Shown in pieces: positions 51,176 through 60,519 of a stretch of 64,000 nucleotides of DNA. Made by a program: the position numbers and the translations under genes. Under the pieces are notes generated by a model. The model was not told the origin of the DNA, ran no database searches, and saw nothing but the letters and a program-made list of their open reading frames with translations. This stretch comes from an uncultured Flavobacteriaceae bacterium (GTDB lineage Bacteria > Bacteroidota > Bacteroidia > Flavobacteriales > Flavobacteriaceae). The stretch is from the NCBI GenBank assembly GCA_947500585.1, contig CANMSN010000004.1:124001-188000 (forward strand), given 5' to 3'. Positions within the stretch are counted from its first letter, which is position 1. Every line of letters starts with the position of its first letter.

Positions 51176-54100
51176 TTGAAGATATCAATTGAAAAAGCCA
51201 AAACTTTATTATTAAACCTTTACGGAATAACAGCTAAACCAATTAAGCTACCTGGGGAAGTTGATTATAACTTTAGAATAAAAGTTAAAGCTAGTAATGG
51301 TTACATTTTAAAAATCTCTAGAATAAATGAGGACAAGGCTACTTTAGAATTTCAGCAAGCCTTATTAAATTATCTTGATACCAATAACCAAAATACTATC
51401 ACTCCTAAAGTTTTACTAGACAAAAATGGAAATAGTATTTCTGAAGTTATTGATGATGAAGGCAATACACGCTATGTTAGATTACTAACATGGGTTTCAG
51501 GCAGATTATGGAGTTCAGTTAACCCACAATTAGATCATTTACGTTTTAGTTTAGGAGAAACTTGTGGTAATATAACAAAAGTCCTTTATAATTTTAAACA
51601 CCCAAAAGCAGATTATCATTTTGTTTGGGACGTAGCACAATCACTTTGGACTAAAGATTATTTACATTTATTTCCTTCAGAAGAAAAAGACATGCTTTCA
51701 AGTTTTATAAATCAATTTGAAGCTTCACAAAACACCTATTCAAAACTTAGAAAAAGTATCGTTCATAATGATGCCAATGATAACAATATTATTGTTTCTG
51801 AAGACTTGGTCAATCCTGAAATAATATCTGTTATCGATTTTGGAGACGCCATTTATACACAAACTATTAACGATGTTGCCATAACTTGCGCTTACGCGAT
51901 TATGCATCATAACGATCCTTTGGAAGCTGCTTTACCTATTTTAGAAGGATACCATAAATCATTTCCTCTAGAAGATATTGAATTGACTCATTTATATCAT
52001 CTTATTGCCATGCGATTAGTAATTTCAGTTACCAAATCGGCAATAAATAAGACTAAAGAGCCTGATAACGCCTATTTATTAATTAGTGAAAAGCCAGCTT
52101 GGAAACTTTTAAAAAAATGGCATCATATAAACTCTGAATTTGCATATTACAGCTTTAGAAAAGCTTGCGGTTTTTCACCTCATCAAAATGAAGATACATT
52201 CAAAAACTGGGCATTAAAGCATCATTTTAAATTATCTGAATTGTTTCCAACAGTTAATAAAAGTGAACTTTATAATTTAGATTTAAGTGTTTCAAGTACT
52301 TGGATTGGTCATGAAAGCGATTTTAACGACTTGGATTTCTTTCAATATAAAATTAACAAACTTCAATCTGAAAATTCAAAAAAAATTATTGCTGGTGGCT
52401 ATTTAGAACCACGGCCTATTTACACCTCAGAAACTTATGATAAAATCGGCAACTTTGGTCGAGAAAGTAGAACCATTCATTTAGGTATTGATTTTTGGCT
52501 ACCTGAACAAACGCCTGTTCATAGTTTAATTGACGGACAAATTGTAATCGCAACTAATGATGCTGGTTATAAAGGTTATGGTGGCTTGATAGCATTAAAA
52601 CATCATGTTAACGGTTTAGAATTTTATTCGCTTTACGGCCATTTATCAGTTGACAGTATAACAAAAGTAAATATTGGAGCTACAATCAAAAAAAATCAAG
52701 AAATTGGAAAACTTGGAAATACTTCTGAAAATGGAAATTGGGCACCTCATCTTCATTTTCAAATCATCCTATCTTTATTAGATTATAAAAATGATTTTCC
52801 TGGAGTAGCATATCACAATCAAATTGATATTTGGAAAAGTATTTGCCCAGACCCTAATTTATTATTCAAAAATGATACCCTAAATACTAAAAAAACCTAT
52901 TCTAATAAAGAGTTAATAAGTTACCGAAAACAACATTTAGGAAAAAGTTTAAGTCTGCAATATAAAACACCTATAAAAATGGTACGTGGCGCAGGGCAAT
53001 ATTTAATAGACCAATACGGACGTAAATATTTAGACACTGTTAATAATGTGGCACATGTTGGTCATGAACATCCAAATGTTGTTAAAGCTGGTCAACAACA
53101 AATGGCGCTTTTAAATACCAATTCAAGATATTTACATGACAATATTAATATTCTAGCTCAAGAACTTTTAGAAACCCTTCCTTCTGAATTAAGTGTTCTG
53201 CATTTTGTTAATTCGGGAAGTGAAGCTAATGAATTAGCCATAAGAATGGCAAAAGCATATACAAACGAACACGATATTATAGCTTCACAGGTTGGTTATC
53301 ATGGCAATACAAACATTTGCGTAGATATTAGTTCGTATAAATTTGATGGCAAAGGTGGAAAAGGAACTCCAAAACACACCCACATTTTTCCGTTACCAGA
53401 TACTTTTAGAGGTAAATATAGAGGTGATCATACTGCCCAAAGCTATGCTGATGAAGTTAACGAACAAATAAAAAACATACATAAAAAAGGCAGAAACGTA
53501 GCCGCTTTTATTATTGAACCCATTATTAGTTGTGGCGGACAAATTGAATTACCAAAAGGTTTTCTAGAACAAGCTTATAAATACGTTAGGAAATCTGGAG
53601 GTGTTTGTATTTCAGATGAAGTACAAACAGGTTGCGGGCGTATGGGAAAAACCTGGTGGGGTTTTCAGTTGCATGGTGTTGTTCCAGATATTGTAACCAT
53701 GGGCAAACCATTAGGAAATGGACACCCTTTAGCAGCCGTGGCATGTACCGAAAAGGTTGCTGATAGCTTTGCAAACGGTATGGAGTATTTTAATACTTTT
53801 GGCGGCAATCCTGTGTCTTGCGCCATTGGTATTGAAGTTTTGCGAACCGTAAAACGTGAAAAACTTAAAGAAAATGCCTTATTAGTTGGCGAATTTTTAA
53901 ATGCTGAATTAAACAAATTATCAAAAGAATTTCCTATTATTGGGGATGTTCGCGGACAAGGTTTATTTCTTGGCATAGAATTGGTAGATCAAGATTTGAA
54001 ACCGTTAGCAAAACAAACAGATTATTTAGCTAACAGGATGAAAGATTTTGGAATTTTAATGAGTACTGACGGACCAGATTATAATGTATTAAAAATTAAA

Positions 54101-54187
54101 CCACCAATGGTTTTCACAATAGAAAATGCTAAAGAACTTATCTTCTATTTAAAGAACGTATTTTCTGAAGACTTTATGATTAAATAA
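51176..54187 (+). CDS. Three-domain protein: APH-type kinase, M23 peptidase, class III aminotransferase/phospho-lyase
   Basis: 1003 residues. Residues about 15-330: APH/choline-kinase-like fold with VHNDANDNN (catalytic Asp) and IDFGDA. Residues about 420-570: M23 metallopeptidase fold with the zinc ligands in HLGIDF and HLHFQ. Residues about 580-1000: class III PLP aminotransferase with SGSEANE, DEVQTGCGRMG and the PLP Lys in TMGKPLGNG. The outer domains match hydroxylysine kinase and the phospho-lyases for phosphoethanolamine or 5-phosphohydroxylysine, so the protein may phosphorylate an amino alcohol and eliminate phosphate. The start is TTG: TAA lies two codons upstream and no ATG fits. 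The hydroxyproline genes lie just downstream. Confidence 0.85.
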   Translation: MKISIEKAKTLLLNLYGITAKPIKLPGEVDYNFRIKVKASNGYILKISRINEDKATLEFQQALLNYLDTNNQNTITPKVLLDKNGNSISEVIDDEGNTRYVRLLTWVSGRLWSSVNPQLDHLRFSLGETCGNITKVLYNFKHPKADYHFVWDVAQSLWTKDYLHLFPSEEKDMLSSFINQFEASQNTYSKLRKSIVHNDANDNNIIVSEDLVNPEIISVIDFGDAIYTQTINDVAITCAYAIMHHNDPLEAALPILEGYHKSFPLEDIELTHLYHLIAMRLVISVTKSAINKTKEPDNAYLLISEKPAWKLLKKWHHINSEFAYYSFRKACGFSPHQNEDTFKNWALKHHFKLSELFPTVNKSELYNLDLSVSSTWIGHESDFNDLDFFQYKINKLQSENSKKIIAGGYLEPRPIYTSETYDKIGNFGRESRTIHLGIDFWLPEQTPVHSLIDGQIVIATNDAGYKGYGGLIALKHHVNGLEFYSLYGHLSVDSITKVNIGATIKKNQEIGKLGNTSENGNWAPHLHFQIILSLLDYKNDFPGVAYHNQIDIWKSICPDPNLLFKNDTLNTKKTYSNKELISYRKQHLGKSLSLQYKTPIKMVRGAGQYLIDQYGRKYLDTVNNVAHVGHEHPNVVKAGQQQMALLNTNSRYLHDNINILAQELLETLPSELSVLHFVNSGSEANELAIRMAKAYTNEHDIIASQVGYHGNTNICVDISSYKFDGKGGKGTPKHTHIFPLPDTFRGKYRGDHTAQSYADEVNEQIKNIHKKGRNVAAFIIEPIISCGGQIELPKGFLEQAYKYVRKSGGVCISDEVQTGCGRMGKTWWGFQLHGVVPDIVTMGKPLGNGHPLAAVACTEKVADSFANGMEYFNTFGGNPVSCAIGIEVLRTVKREKLKENALLVGEFLNAELNKLSKEFPIIGDVRGQGLFLGIELVDQDLKPLAKQTDYLANRMKDFGILMSTDGPDYNVLKIKPPMVFTIENAKELIFYLKNVFSEDFMIK

Positions 54188-54203
54188 AAATTAAATAACA
54201 CCT

Positions 54204-54632
54204 ATGAAAAAAATCATCTTATTAATTTGTCTTATTACTGCTTTTAATAGCTATTCTCAAAATGAAGAAAAAGATAAAAAAGCCATTCAAAAAGTTTTAA
54301 AGGCGCAACGTATTGCTTGGTCTAAAAACAATATAGAAGAATTTATGGAGGGTTATTGGAAAAGCGACTCACTTAAATTTTATGGTGCTAATGGCATTAC
54401 TTATGGTTGGGACGCCACATTAGAGCGTTACCAAAAAGCATATCCTACTAAAGATCATACGGGCACGCTTAGTTTTAGAATAAATGATATTTCTAAAATA
54501 AGTGAAGATTCTTATTATGTTTTAGGAGAGTTTCACTTAAAACGCGAAGTTGGAAATGCTGATGGTATTTTTATGCTTATTTTCAAAAAAATTAATGATG
54601 AGTGGAAAATTATTGCCGATACATCTTGTTAA
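54204..54632 (+). CDS. Secreted DUF4440/NTF2-like protein
   Basis: 142 residues. Signal peptide (about 1-18, ending SYSQ), then an NTF2-like fold: KKAIQKVLKAQRIAWSKNNIEEFMEGYW near the start and GIFMLIFKKINDEWKIIADTSC at the end are typical of DUF4440/SnoaL-like proteins. No catalytic residues are certain. It follows the three-domain protein by 16 bp, so it may be co-transcribed; its periplasmic location suggests a binding rather than a metabolic role. Confidence 0.78.
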   Translation: MKKIILLICLITAFNSYSQNEEKDKKAIQKVLKAQRIAWSKNNIEEFMEGYWKSDSLKFYGANGITYGWDATLERYQKAYPTKDHTGTLSFRINDISKISEDSYYVLGEFHLKREVGNADGIFMLIFKKINDEWKIIADTSC

Positions 54633-54635
54633 AAC

Positions 54636-54716
54636 ATGAGGCCCTTAATAAGAATAGCTGCTATTGAAGATTTACCTGTTTTATTAAAATTTTCTATCAG
54701 GATGAAAAGGCAATAA
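54636..54716 (+). pseudogene. Truncated start of a GNAT acetyltransferase gene
   Basis: An ATG three bases after the DUF4440 stop opens 26 codons, MRPLIRIAAIEDLPVLLKF then SIRMKRQ and a stop. The first 19 residues look like the N-terminal strand and helix of a GNAT acetyltransferase. The match ends where the antisense tail of the oxidoreductase gene (stop at 54684) begins. This looks like a gene cut by the arrival of the hydroxyproline cluster or by a deletion. Confidence 0.55.
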
Positions 54717-55931
54717 GTTTAAAGAAGCTTTCTTATCTGAAACCACTTCAGACACTAGCTTTCCTGTTGCAGCTCCCATACTCCAACCCATCATGGCATG
54801 ACCAGTTGCTATAACTAAATTTGAACATTTTTTAGATTTGCCAATATACGGTAAACCGTCTGGAGATACTGGACGCAATCCTGATGCTGCATTGTTTTTT
54901 TCTTCCTCAGTTAATTTAATACTTGGATAATATCTTGTTGCTGCATTGGCTATAGCTTCCACTCTAACCTTATTAATATTATGATTAATACCTGCAATTT
55001 CCATCGTGCCTGCAAAACGTGTAAAACCATTCATAGGTGTTATAGCTACTTTCGCTTCAGTTAAAATTGCTGGAATGGTAATGCCAGTTTCCTTTTCTGT
55101 ATTAATTCTGTAACCCTTTCCAGCTTGTACTAATAATTTAATTCCTAACTTTTTACTTAAAATAGGGGTCCAAGAACCTGCTGCTAAAATAAATTCATCT
55201 GCTTTATGAGCTTGCTTATTTGTAATTAAAGAGCTTATTTTTCCGTTTTCAACTTCAATATCATTAACCGTTTCATTGGTAAAAAAGTTGACTCCTGTTT
55301 TTTTTAAATAGGCCTTCATATCTTCCATAAACTCATGAGGTGTCATATGAGAATCACATTTAAAATAGGTTGCCCCTTTTACATTTAAATCTACATTGGG
55401 CTCTAGGATTTTCAATGCTTCTAAGCTGACTTCTGAAACATCCAATCCGTTTTCTTTAGCTAAGTGTGCCACCTTAATTTCTTCCTCTAGCATTTTATCG
55501 GTCTGACACAACATCAATAACCCTTTTTTATCGTAATGAAATGAAAACCCTTCATCTTGTTTTATACTATCATAAAGATCTTGACTTAACAACGTAATAT
55601 CTCTTATAACAGGAATGGCCTTACTAACGTGTTTACTAGTACATGATTTATTGAACGCCCAGGTCCATTTTAAAAAATCAGAATTCAAACGTGGTTTTAT
55701 ATACAATGGGCTTGATTGATTGAACATCCATTTTACACCTTTCTTCATAACACCAGGAGCGGATAAAGGAATGATATGACTTGGCGATAAGTAACCCGCA
55801 TTTACATAAGATGCTCCACTATTTAAATTAGATTGATCTATAATAGAAACCTGATGTCCTTCTTTTTGAAGATAGTATGCAGAACATAAACCAGTAATTC
55901 CACCACCTATAACAATTACTTTTTTCGACAT
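54684..55931 (-). CDS. D-amino-acid dehydrogenase-type FAD oxidoreductase (D-hydroxyproline dehydrogenase)
   Basis: 415 residues, DAO/DadA superfamily. FAD-binding VIGGGITGLCSAYYL at residues 6-20; the C-terminal GLRPVSPDGLPYIG and TGHAMMGWSMGAATG match. In the neighbouring pathway it should oxidise cis-4-hydroxy-D-proline to 1-pyrroline-4-hydroxy-2-carboxylate, passing electrons to the membrane. It is the last gene of the minus-strand hydroxyproline operon, 55 bp after the epimerase, with a small palindromic repeat between. Its 3' end overlaps the acetyltransferase remnant. Confidence 0.88.
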   Translation of the reverse strand: MSKKVIVIGGGITGLCSAYYLQKEGHQVSIIDQSNLNSGASYVNAGYLSPSHIIPLSAPGVMKKGVKWMFNQSSPLYIKPRLNSDFLKWTWAFNKSCTSKHVSKAIPVIRDITLLSQDLYDSIKQDEGFSFHYDKKGLLMLCQTDKMLEEEIKVAHLAKENGLDVSEVSLEALKILEPNVDLNVKGATYFKCDSHMTPHEFMEDMKAYLKKTGVNFFTNETVNDIEVENGKISSLITNKQAHKADEFILAAGSWTPILSKKLGIKLLVQAGKGYRINTEKETGITIPAILTEAKVAITPMNGFTRFAGTMEIAGINHNINKVRVEAIANAATRYYPSIKLTEEEKNNAASGLRPVSPDGLPYIGKSKKCSNLVIATGHAMMGWSMGAATGKLVSEVVSDKKASLNLLPFHPDRKF

Positions 55932-55948
55932 TCAATTTAATTTTAAAA

Positions 55949-55973
55949 GATCCCGAAACAAGTTCGGGATGAT
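55949..55973. repeat. Small palindromic repeat (CCCGAA..TTCGGG), copy 3
   Basis: GATCCCGAAACAAGTTCGGG then ATGAT: a CCCGAA/TTCGGG hairpin with the same ACAAG centre as the copy at 15058. It lies between the epimerase and oxidoreductase genes inside the operon. Confidence 0.7.
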
Positions 55974-55986
55974 TGATCTCTTCGAG

Positions 55987-56994
55987 CTAAATCACCTGAA
56001 AACCATGTGCATAAGGATCATCATCATCAATGATGATAGTATTATATCCAAATACTTTTGCCCAACCTTGAATACTGGGAATAACTGCCAATTTCCCATT
56101 TAAAGTCGTTTCTTCTTCAATACGCCCAATAAACTTACTACCAATAAAGCTTTCATGTATAAATTCTTCTCCTTTTTTCAATAAGCCTTTAGTATAACGT
56201 TGTGCAATAACTGCTGATGTTCCTGTTCCGCAAGGACTTCTATCTATAGCTTTTTCACCATAAAAAACGGCGTTTCTAGCTGTTGAAGTTGAATCTATTG
56301 GATTTCCTGTCCAAAGTATATGAGATACATCTCTAATCGTATCATTCTCTGGGTGAATAAACATATTAGGATATTTTTCATTAATTCTTTGTCTGACTAC
56401 TTGAGAATATTGAATAATTTTTCCTGCTGAAAAATCTTGAACACCTGAGAAATTAGTTTGAGGATCAATAATCGCATAATAATTTCCTCCGTAGGATACA
56501 TCAAAAGTGAGTTCTCCTAATTCAGGGCAATCAATAGTTAAACCTTCTGCGGCTAAATAACTTTTTACGTTAGTTAAACGTACCCAATCTACTTTGTTTC
56601 CTGTTTGTTGATATTCAATTTCTACCAAACCTGCAGGGGCTTCCATTTTTATTTTTCCAGGAATTTTTGGTGTTATTAAACCTTCTTCTATGGCAATGGT
56701 AATTGTGCCTATAGTGCCGTGTCCGCACATTGGTAAACACCCCGAAGTTTCTATAAATAAAATGGCAAAATCATGCTCTGGATTATGTGGCGGATATAAA
56801 ATACTACCACTCATCATATCATGTCCGCGAGGTTCAAACATTAAACCTTTTCTAATCCAATCGTATTCTCTTAAAAAATGCTGGCGTTTTTCACTCATGG
56901 TTTTACCAACCAATTTTGGTCCACCATCTTTAATCACTCTTACTGGGTTTCCGCAAGTATGCGCATCAATACAAACAAAGGTATTTCTACTCAT
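55987..56994 (-). CDS. 4-hydroxyproline 2-epimerase (proline racemase family)
   Basis: 335 residues, proline racemase fold. Both catalytic cysteines are present: C90 in PMCGHGT and C255 in RSPCGTGTS. Two Cys indicates an epimerase or racemase rather than the trans-3-hydroxyproline dehydratase, which has Ser or Thr at the first position. It turns trans-4-hydroxy-L-proline into cis-4-hydroxy-D-proline. Neighbouring D-hydroxyproline dehydrogenase, DapA-family deaminase and ketoglutarate-semialdehyde dehydrogenase complete the route to 2-oxoglutarate. Starts 9 bp after the aldehyde dehydrogenase stop. Confidence 0.92.
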   Translation of the reverse strand: MSRNTFVCIDAHTCGNPVRVIKDGGPKLVGKTMSEKRQHFLREYDWIRKGLMFEPRGHDMMSGSILYPPHNPEHDFAILFIETSGCLPMCGHGTIGTITIAIEEGLITPKIPGKIKMEAPAGLVEIEYQQTGNKVDWVRLTNVKSYLAAEGLTIDCPELGELTFDVSYGGNYYAIIDPQTNFSGVQDFSAGKIIQYSQVVRQRINEKYPNMFIHPENDTIRDVSHILWTGNPIDSTSTARNAVFYGEKAIDRSPCGTGTSAVIAQRYTKGLLKKGEEFIHESFIGSKFIGRIEEETTLNGKLAVIPSIQGWAKVFGYNTIIIDDDDPYAHGFQVI

Positions 56995-57003
56995 TTTATA
57001 AAA

Positions 57004-58533
57004 TTAACTATCCTTTAAAGCCTCTGGTAATAATTCGTTTGGAAACGATTGATAACTTACCGGACGCACCCAACGCTTAATTGAATTCGTGCCAACTGCT
57101 GTAAATCTAGAATCGGTTGAAGCTGGATATGGACCTCCATGTTGCATGGACGGGCAAACCTCAACTCCTGTTGGCACACCATTAAAAACAATTCTACCTA
57201 CTCTATTTTCTAAAGCATCAACAATATCATGAAGTTTTGAATATTCTTCTTTTTCAGCAATAATAGTTCCTGTTAATTGGCCTTCTAATCCATTTATAAT
57301 TTGAATTAATTCAGCTTCATCTTCGGCTTTAACAACTAATGAAAAAGGTCCGAATACTTCTTGATGTAATTTAGGGTTTTCTAAGAAATCTTTTCCTGAA
57401 ACACTGGTTATTTGTGATGGTGCATAATTAGCTTCAACAGGCTTTTCAAATTTACCCACAACTTCTGCTCCTTCTTGATTGGACACCGCTAAACCGTTTT
57501 GGATATAGCCACTTTTAATATTAGGATGTAGCATACATTGCGCATCTATAGCTATGGTTTTAGCTGCTAAATCTTTTATAAATTCTTGTGTTTTATGCCC
57601 ATCTATGGTTAAAATTAAACCAGGATTTGTACAAAATTGTCCTGCTCCTAAATTGATGGAACTGGCATATGTACTTGCAATCTGTTCTGATCTGTTTTCT
57701 AAAGCTTTAGGCGTAATAATAACAGGGTTAACACTCCCCATTTCAGCAAATACGGGTATGGGTTCATCGCGTTGCGATGCTAAATCAAATAAGGCTCTAC
57801 CTCCAGTAATACTTCCAGTAAAACCAACCGCTTTTACTTTTGGGTGTTTTACTAGTGCTGCACCAACTGTTTTTCCTCTTCCCATAATATTAGAAAAAAC
57901 GCCATTTGGCATTCCAGTTTTCTCTATGGCTTTAACAACAGCTGATGCCACTAACTCCGCTGTTCCAGAATGCATTTCATGTACTTTTACAATTACAGGG
58001 CAACCAGAAGCCAAAGCACTTGATGTATCGCCACCTGCGGTTGAAAACGCCAAAGGAAAATTACTCGCTCCAAAAACGACAACTGACCCTAAAGGAATTG
58101 ATGTACGGCGTAAATCATCTTTCGGTAAAGGTTGTCTGTCTGGATTAGCTTTATCAAAACTATTATCGCGCCAATCTTCATTTAATATCAAATCAGCAAA
58201 AGAACGTAATTGAAAAATAGTTCTTCCTCGTTCACCAATTGCTCTGCCTTCTGGCAAACCAGACTCACTAGTATACATATCTAGCAATTCTTGATCTAAA
58301 GCCAAAATTTCATCAGCAATAGTATTTAAAAACTCAGCTCTTTTGGCACCAGAAACTTTTCTGTAAGTTTTAAAAGCTTCGGATGCTAATGAAACGGCTT
58401 CATCTATTTCTTCTTGAGTAGCTTCGTAAAAAGCCGTTGGGTTTTCAATATTAAGCTTTGGGTTAATTGTTTTATGTGTTATATCCCCACTAGCTTTTAA
58501 TGTATTACCTATATAATTTTTCCCTGTAATCAT
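57004..58533 (-). CDS. 2-oxoglutarate semialdehyde (2,5-dioxovalerate) dehydrogenase
   Basis: 509 residues, aldehyde dehydrogenase superfamily, of the KGSADH branch that ends sugar-acid and hydroxyproline pathways. Catalytic Cys301 (GAGQFCTNPG) and Glu264 (FAEMGSVNP) are present, and FTGSITGGRAL contacts NAD(P). It oxidises 2,5-dioxopentanoate to 2-oxoglutarate. Second gene of the operon, 62 bp after the DapA-family deaminase gene and 9 bp before the epimerase. Two long antisense reading frames in it are shadows. Confidence 0.9.
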   Translation of the reverse strand: MITGKNYIGNTLKASGDITHKTINPKLNIENPTAFYEATQEEIDEAVSLASEAFKTYRKVSGAKRAEFLNTIADEILALDQELLDMYTSESGLPEGRAIGERGRTIFQLRSFADLILNEDWRDNSFDKANPDRQPLPKDDLRRTSIPLGSVVVFGASNFPLAFSTAGGDTSSALASGCPVIVKVHEMHSGTAELVASAVVKAIEKTGMPNGVFSNIMGRGKTVGAALVKHPKVKAVGFTGSITGGRALFDLASQRDEPIPVFAEMGSVNPVIITPKALENRSEQIASTYASSINLGAGQFCTNPGLILTIDGHKTQEFIKDLAAKTIAIDAQCMLHPNIKSGYIQNGLAVSNQEGAEVVGKFEKPVEANYAPSQITSVSGKDFLENPKLHQEVFGPFSLVVKAEDEAELIQIINGLEGQLTGTIIAEKEEYSKLHDIVDALENRVGRIVFNGVPTGVEVCPSMQHGGPYPASTDSRFTAVGTNSIKRWVRPVSYQSFPNELLPEALKDS

Positions 58534-58595
58534 TTCTTACTGATATTTTAAATATTCTACCAAATTTAATGGTTTATTTATGATTTATTCTGAGT

Positions 58596-59513
58596 CTATA
58601 AATTTTTATATTGTGGCAATGTTGGTCTAACTGCAAGTGCTTCAGTAATAATTTTCTCAATTCTAATACGCTCTTCACCTTTTAATACCAAACGAGGCGC
58701 TCTTACGTATTCTGAACCAATGCCAGTATGTGCCGATGCTAATTTTATATACTGAACTAATTTTGGATGTATATCTAATTCTAACAAAGGCATAAACCAA
58801 CGATAAATTTCTATAGCCTCTTTTATTCTTCCTGCTTTTTGAAGCTCGTAAATAGCTACCGTTTCTCCAGGAAATGCATCTACTAAGCCAGCAACCCAAC
58901 CATCTGCACCAATTAATAAACTTTCTAAAGCTAAAGTATCAACTCCAGTCATGATGGCTAATCTATCGCCATATCTATTTTTTATTCTAGTAATATTGGT
59001 GGTATCTCTAGTTGATTCTTTTACTGCTTGAATATTTGGACATGAATCTACTAATTCATCAAACATATCAAGCGTAACCATTATTTTATAATCAATAGGA
59101 TTATTATAAATCATGATTGGTAAAGAGGTACTATTGGCAATTGATTTGAAAAATTCAACAACCTCTTCATCAGCTGCCTTATATCTCATGGGAGGCAAAA
59201 TCATTAAGCCTTTTGCGCCATCCTCTTCTGCAGTTTTTGCCAGATTTATTGCTGCTTTAGTAGTTTGTTCAGCAATATTCATTAAAACAGGAACTTTCCC
59301 ACTTACTATTTTCACAGTTTCTCTTGTAAGAATGCGTCTTTCTTCATTTGTTAAAGTACTGGCTTCTCCAAGCGTTCCACCTAAAACAATTCCGTGAACA
59401 CCGGCTGCTAACTGCGCATTAACATTTACTTTAAATAATTCTAAATCAAGCGCATCGTTTTCTGTGAATTGGGTGGTTATTGCAGGCATAACACCTTTCC
59501 ATTGAATACTCAT
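58596..59513 (-). CDS. DapA-family 1-pyrroline-4-hydroxy-2-carboxylate deaminase
   Basis: 305 residues, dihydrodipicolinate-synthase superfamily TIM barrel. The Schiff-base lysine is K165 (QAVKEST) and the proton-relay Tyr is Y136 (MIYNNP). GGTLGEASTLTNEER near residue 45 is the family phosphate or carboxylate loop. In context it deaminates 1-pyrroline-4-hydroxy-2-carboxylate to 2-oxoglutarate semialdehyde. First gene of the hydroxyproline operon, with a promoter-like element about 25 bases upstream and a divergent AraC regulator. Confidence 0.88.
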   Translation of the reverse strand: MSIQWKGVMPAITTQFTENDALDLELFKVNVNAQLAAGVHGIVLGGTLGEASTLTNEERRILTRETVKIVSGKVPVLMNIAEQTTKAAINLAKTAEEDGAKGLMILPPMRYKAADEEVVEFFKSIANSTSLPIMIYNNPIDYKIMVTLDMFDELVDSCPNIQAVKESTRDTTNITRIKNRYGDRLAIMTGVDTLALESLLIGADGWVAGLVDAFPGETVAIYELQKAGRIKEAIEIYRWFMPLLELDIHPKLVQYIKLASAHTGIGSEYVRAPRLVLKGEERIRIEKIITEALAVRPTLPQYKNL

Positions 59514-59534
59514 ATTTTATATTTTTTTGTTATT

Positions 59535-59566
59535 CAAAAATACTATAAGAACACATGATTTTACAA
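59535..59566 (-). promoter_or_regulatory. Predicted promoter of the hydroxyproline operon
   Basis: Minus strand: TATTTTTG (-7 box, at 59542-59535) preceded by TTG 21 bases upstream (59566-59564), close to the Bacteroidota consensus TTG-N19-TAnnTTTG. The first codon is 21 bases downstream. Confidence 0.6.
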
Positions 59567-59640
59567 TGAATTATTACTAACATATAATACTATATTATCC
59601 TATATTTTTTATAAATATATAAATAGGAATATTATTTATG

Positions 59641-59648
59641 TATTTTTG
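59641..59648 (+). promoter_or_regulatory. Predicted -7 box of the AraC regulator gene
   Basis: TATTTTTG on the plus strand, 19 bases before the ATG at 59668. No clear -33 TTG. The two divergent -7 boxes are about 100 bp apart, leaving room for AraC binding sites between them. Confidence 0.5.
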
Positions 59649-59667
59649 CTTTTAAAATGAGGTGAAA

Positions 59668-60519
59668 ATGAAAGTTCTTCCTTTTAAAATTCCAAAACCA
59701 AACTTAGATAGTTTAATTTTTCAAACAGATAAATCAGATTTATTTTATGACAAACTTCATCAACATGAAGAAATTCAAATAAGCCTAATAATTCAAGGAG
59801 ATGGGACTCTTATTATTGGAGACTCAGTAAATAGTTTCTCTAAAAATGATATTATAATTATTGGTAGTCATATTCCACATGTATTTAAAAGTGATATTTC
59901 AGCTACTAAAACATCTCACATGATCACCTTGTTTTTTACAAAATCATCATTTGGATCTCACTTTTTCGATTTAGAAGAATTAAAAGAAATACTGCCATTT
60001 TTTAAACGAGCTAAACGCGGCTTTAAAGTAAACTCCCATTCAAAATTGATTAAAGAATTATTCTTAAAATTAGAAAACTCTACTAAATTTAATCGTTTTT
60101 TAATATTACTTCAAGTTTTAAAAATTGCATCTAAAAGCAATTACACTAGCCTATCTTCTTTTGCACATGATAAAAAATATTCAGCAAATGAAGGTTACAG
60201 AATGCGGAATGTTTTCGAATTTACTATGAATAATTTTGAAAACGAAATAACCTTAAACACCATAGCAAATATTGCAAATATGAGTAAAAATGCTTTTTGT
60301 AAATATTTTAAAAAAAGGACTAATAAAACATACTTTCAATTTTTAAACGAGTTACGAATTGAAAACGCTTGCAAACTATTGCTAACAAATAAAGAGGTTC
60401 CAATTATGCAAATTGCTGAAGCTTCAGGGTTTAATAATTTGTCTAATTTTAATAGACAGTTTAAAACTGTAAAAAGCATGAGTCCAACTATATTTAGAAA
60501 AAATTCTAAGTTTTTTTAA
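59668..60519 (+). CDS. AraC-family transcriptional regulator
   Basis: 283 residues from the ATG at 59668, which has a GAGGTG ribosome site 3 bases before it; a GTG two codons upstream is an alternative. N-terminal cupin-type sensor (about 15-110, with HQHEEIQIS and GSHIPHVFKS) and a C-terminal double HTH (about 180-280, with NTIANIANMSKNAFCKYFKK and QIAEASGFNNLSNFNRQFK). Divergent from the hydroxyproline operon across 154 bp, so it probably activates that operon when hydroxyproline or an intermediate is present. Its 3' end overlaps the PhnA-like gene by 14 bp, tail to tail. Confidence 0.9.
   Translation: MKVLPFKIPKPNLDSLIFQTDKSDLFYDKLHQHEEIQISLIIQGDGTLIIGDSVNSFSKNDIIIIGSHIPHVFKSDISATKTSHMITLFFTKSSFGSHFFDLEELKEILPFFKRAKRGFKVNSHSKLIKELFLKLENSTKFNRFLILLQVLKIASKSNYTSLSSFAHDKKYSANEGYRMRNVFEFTMNNFENEITLNTIANIANMSKNAFCKYFKKRTNKTYFQFLNELRIENACKLLLTNKEVPIMQIAEASGFNNLSNFNRQFKTVKSMSPTIFRKNSKFF

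Noticed and set aside
57554-58213. 219-residue reading frame on the plus strand
   Set aside because: Antisense to the well-supported aldehyde dehydrogenase gene with intact catalytic residues; no family likeness of its own.
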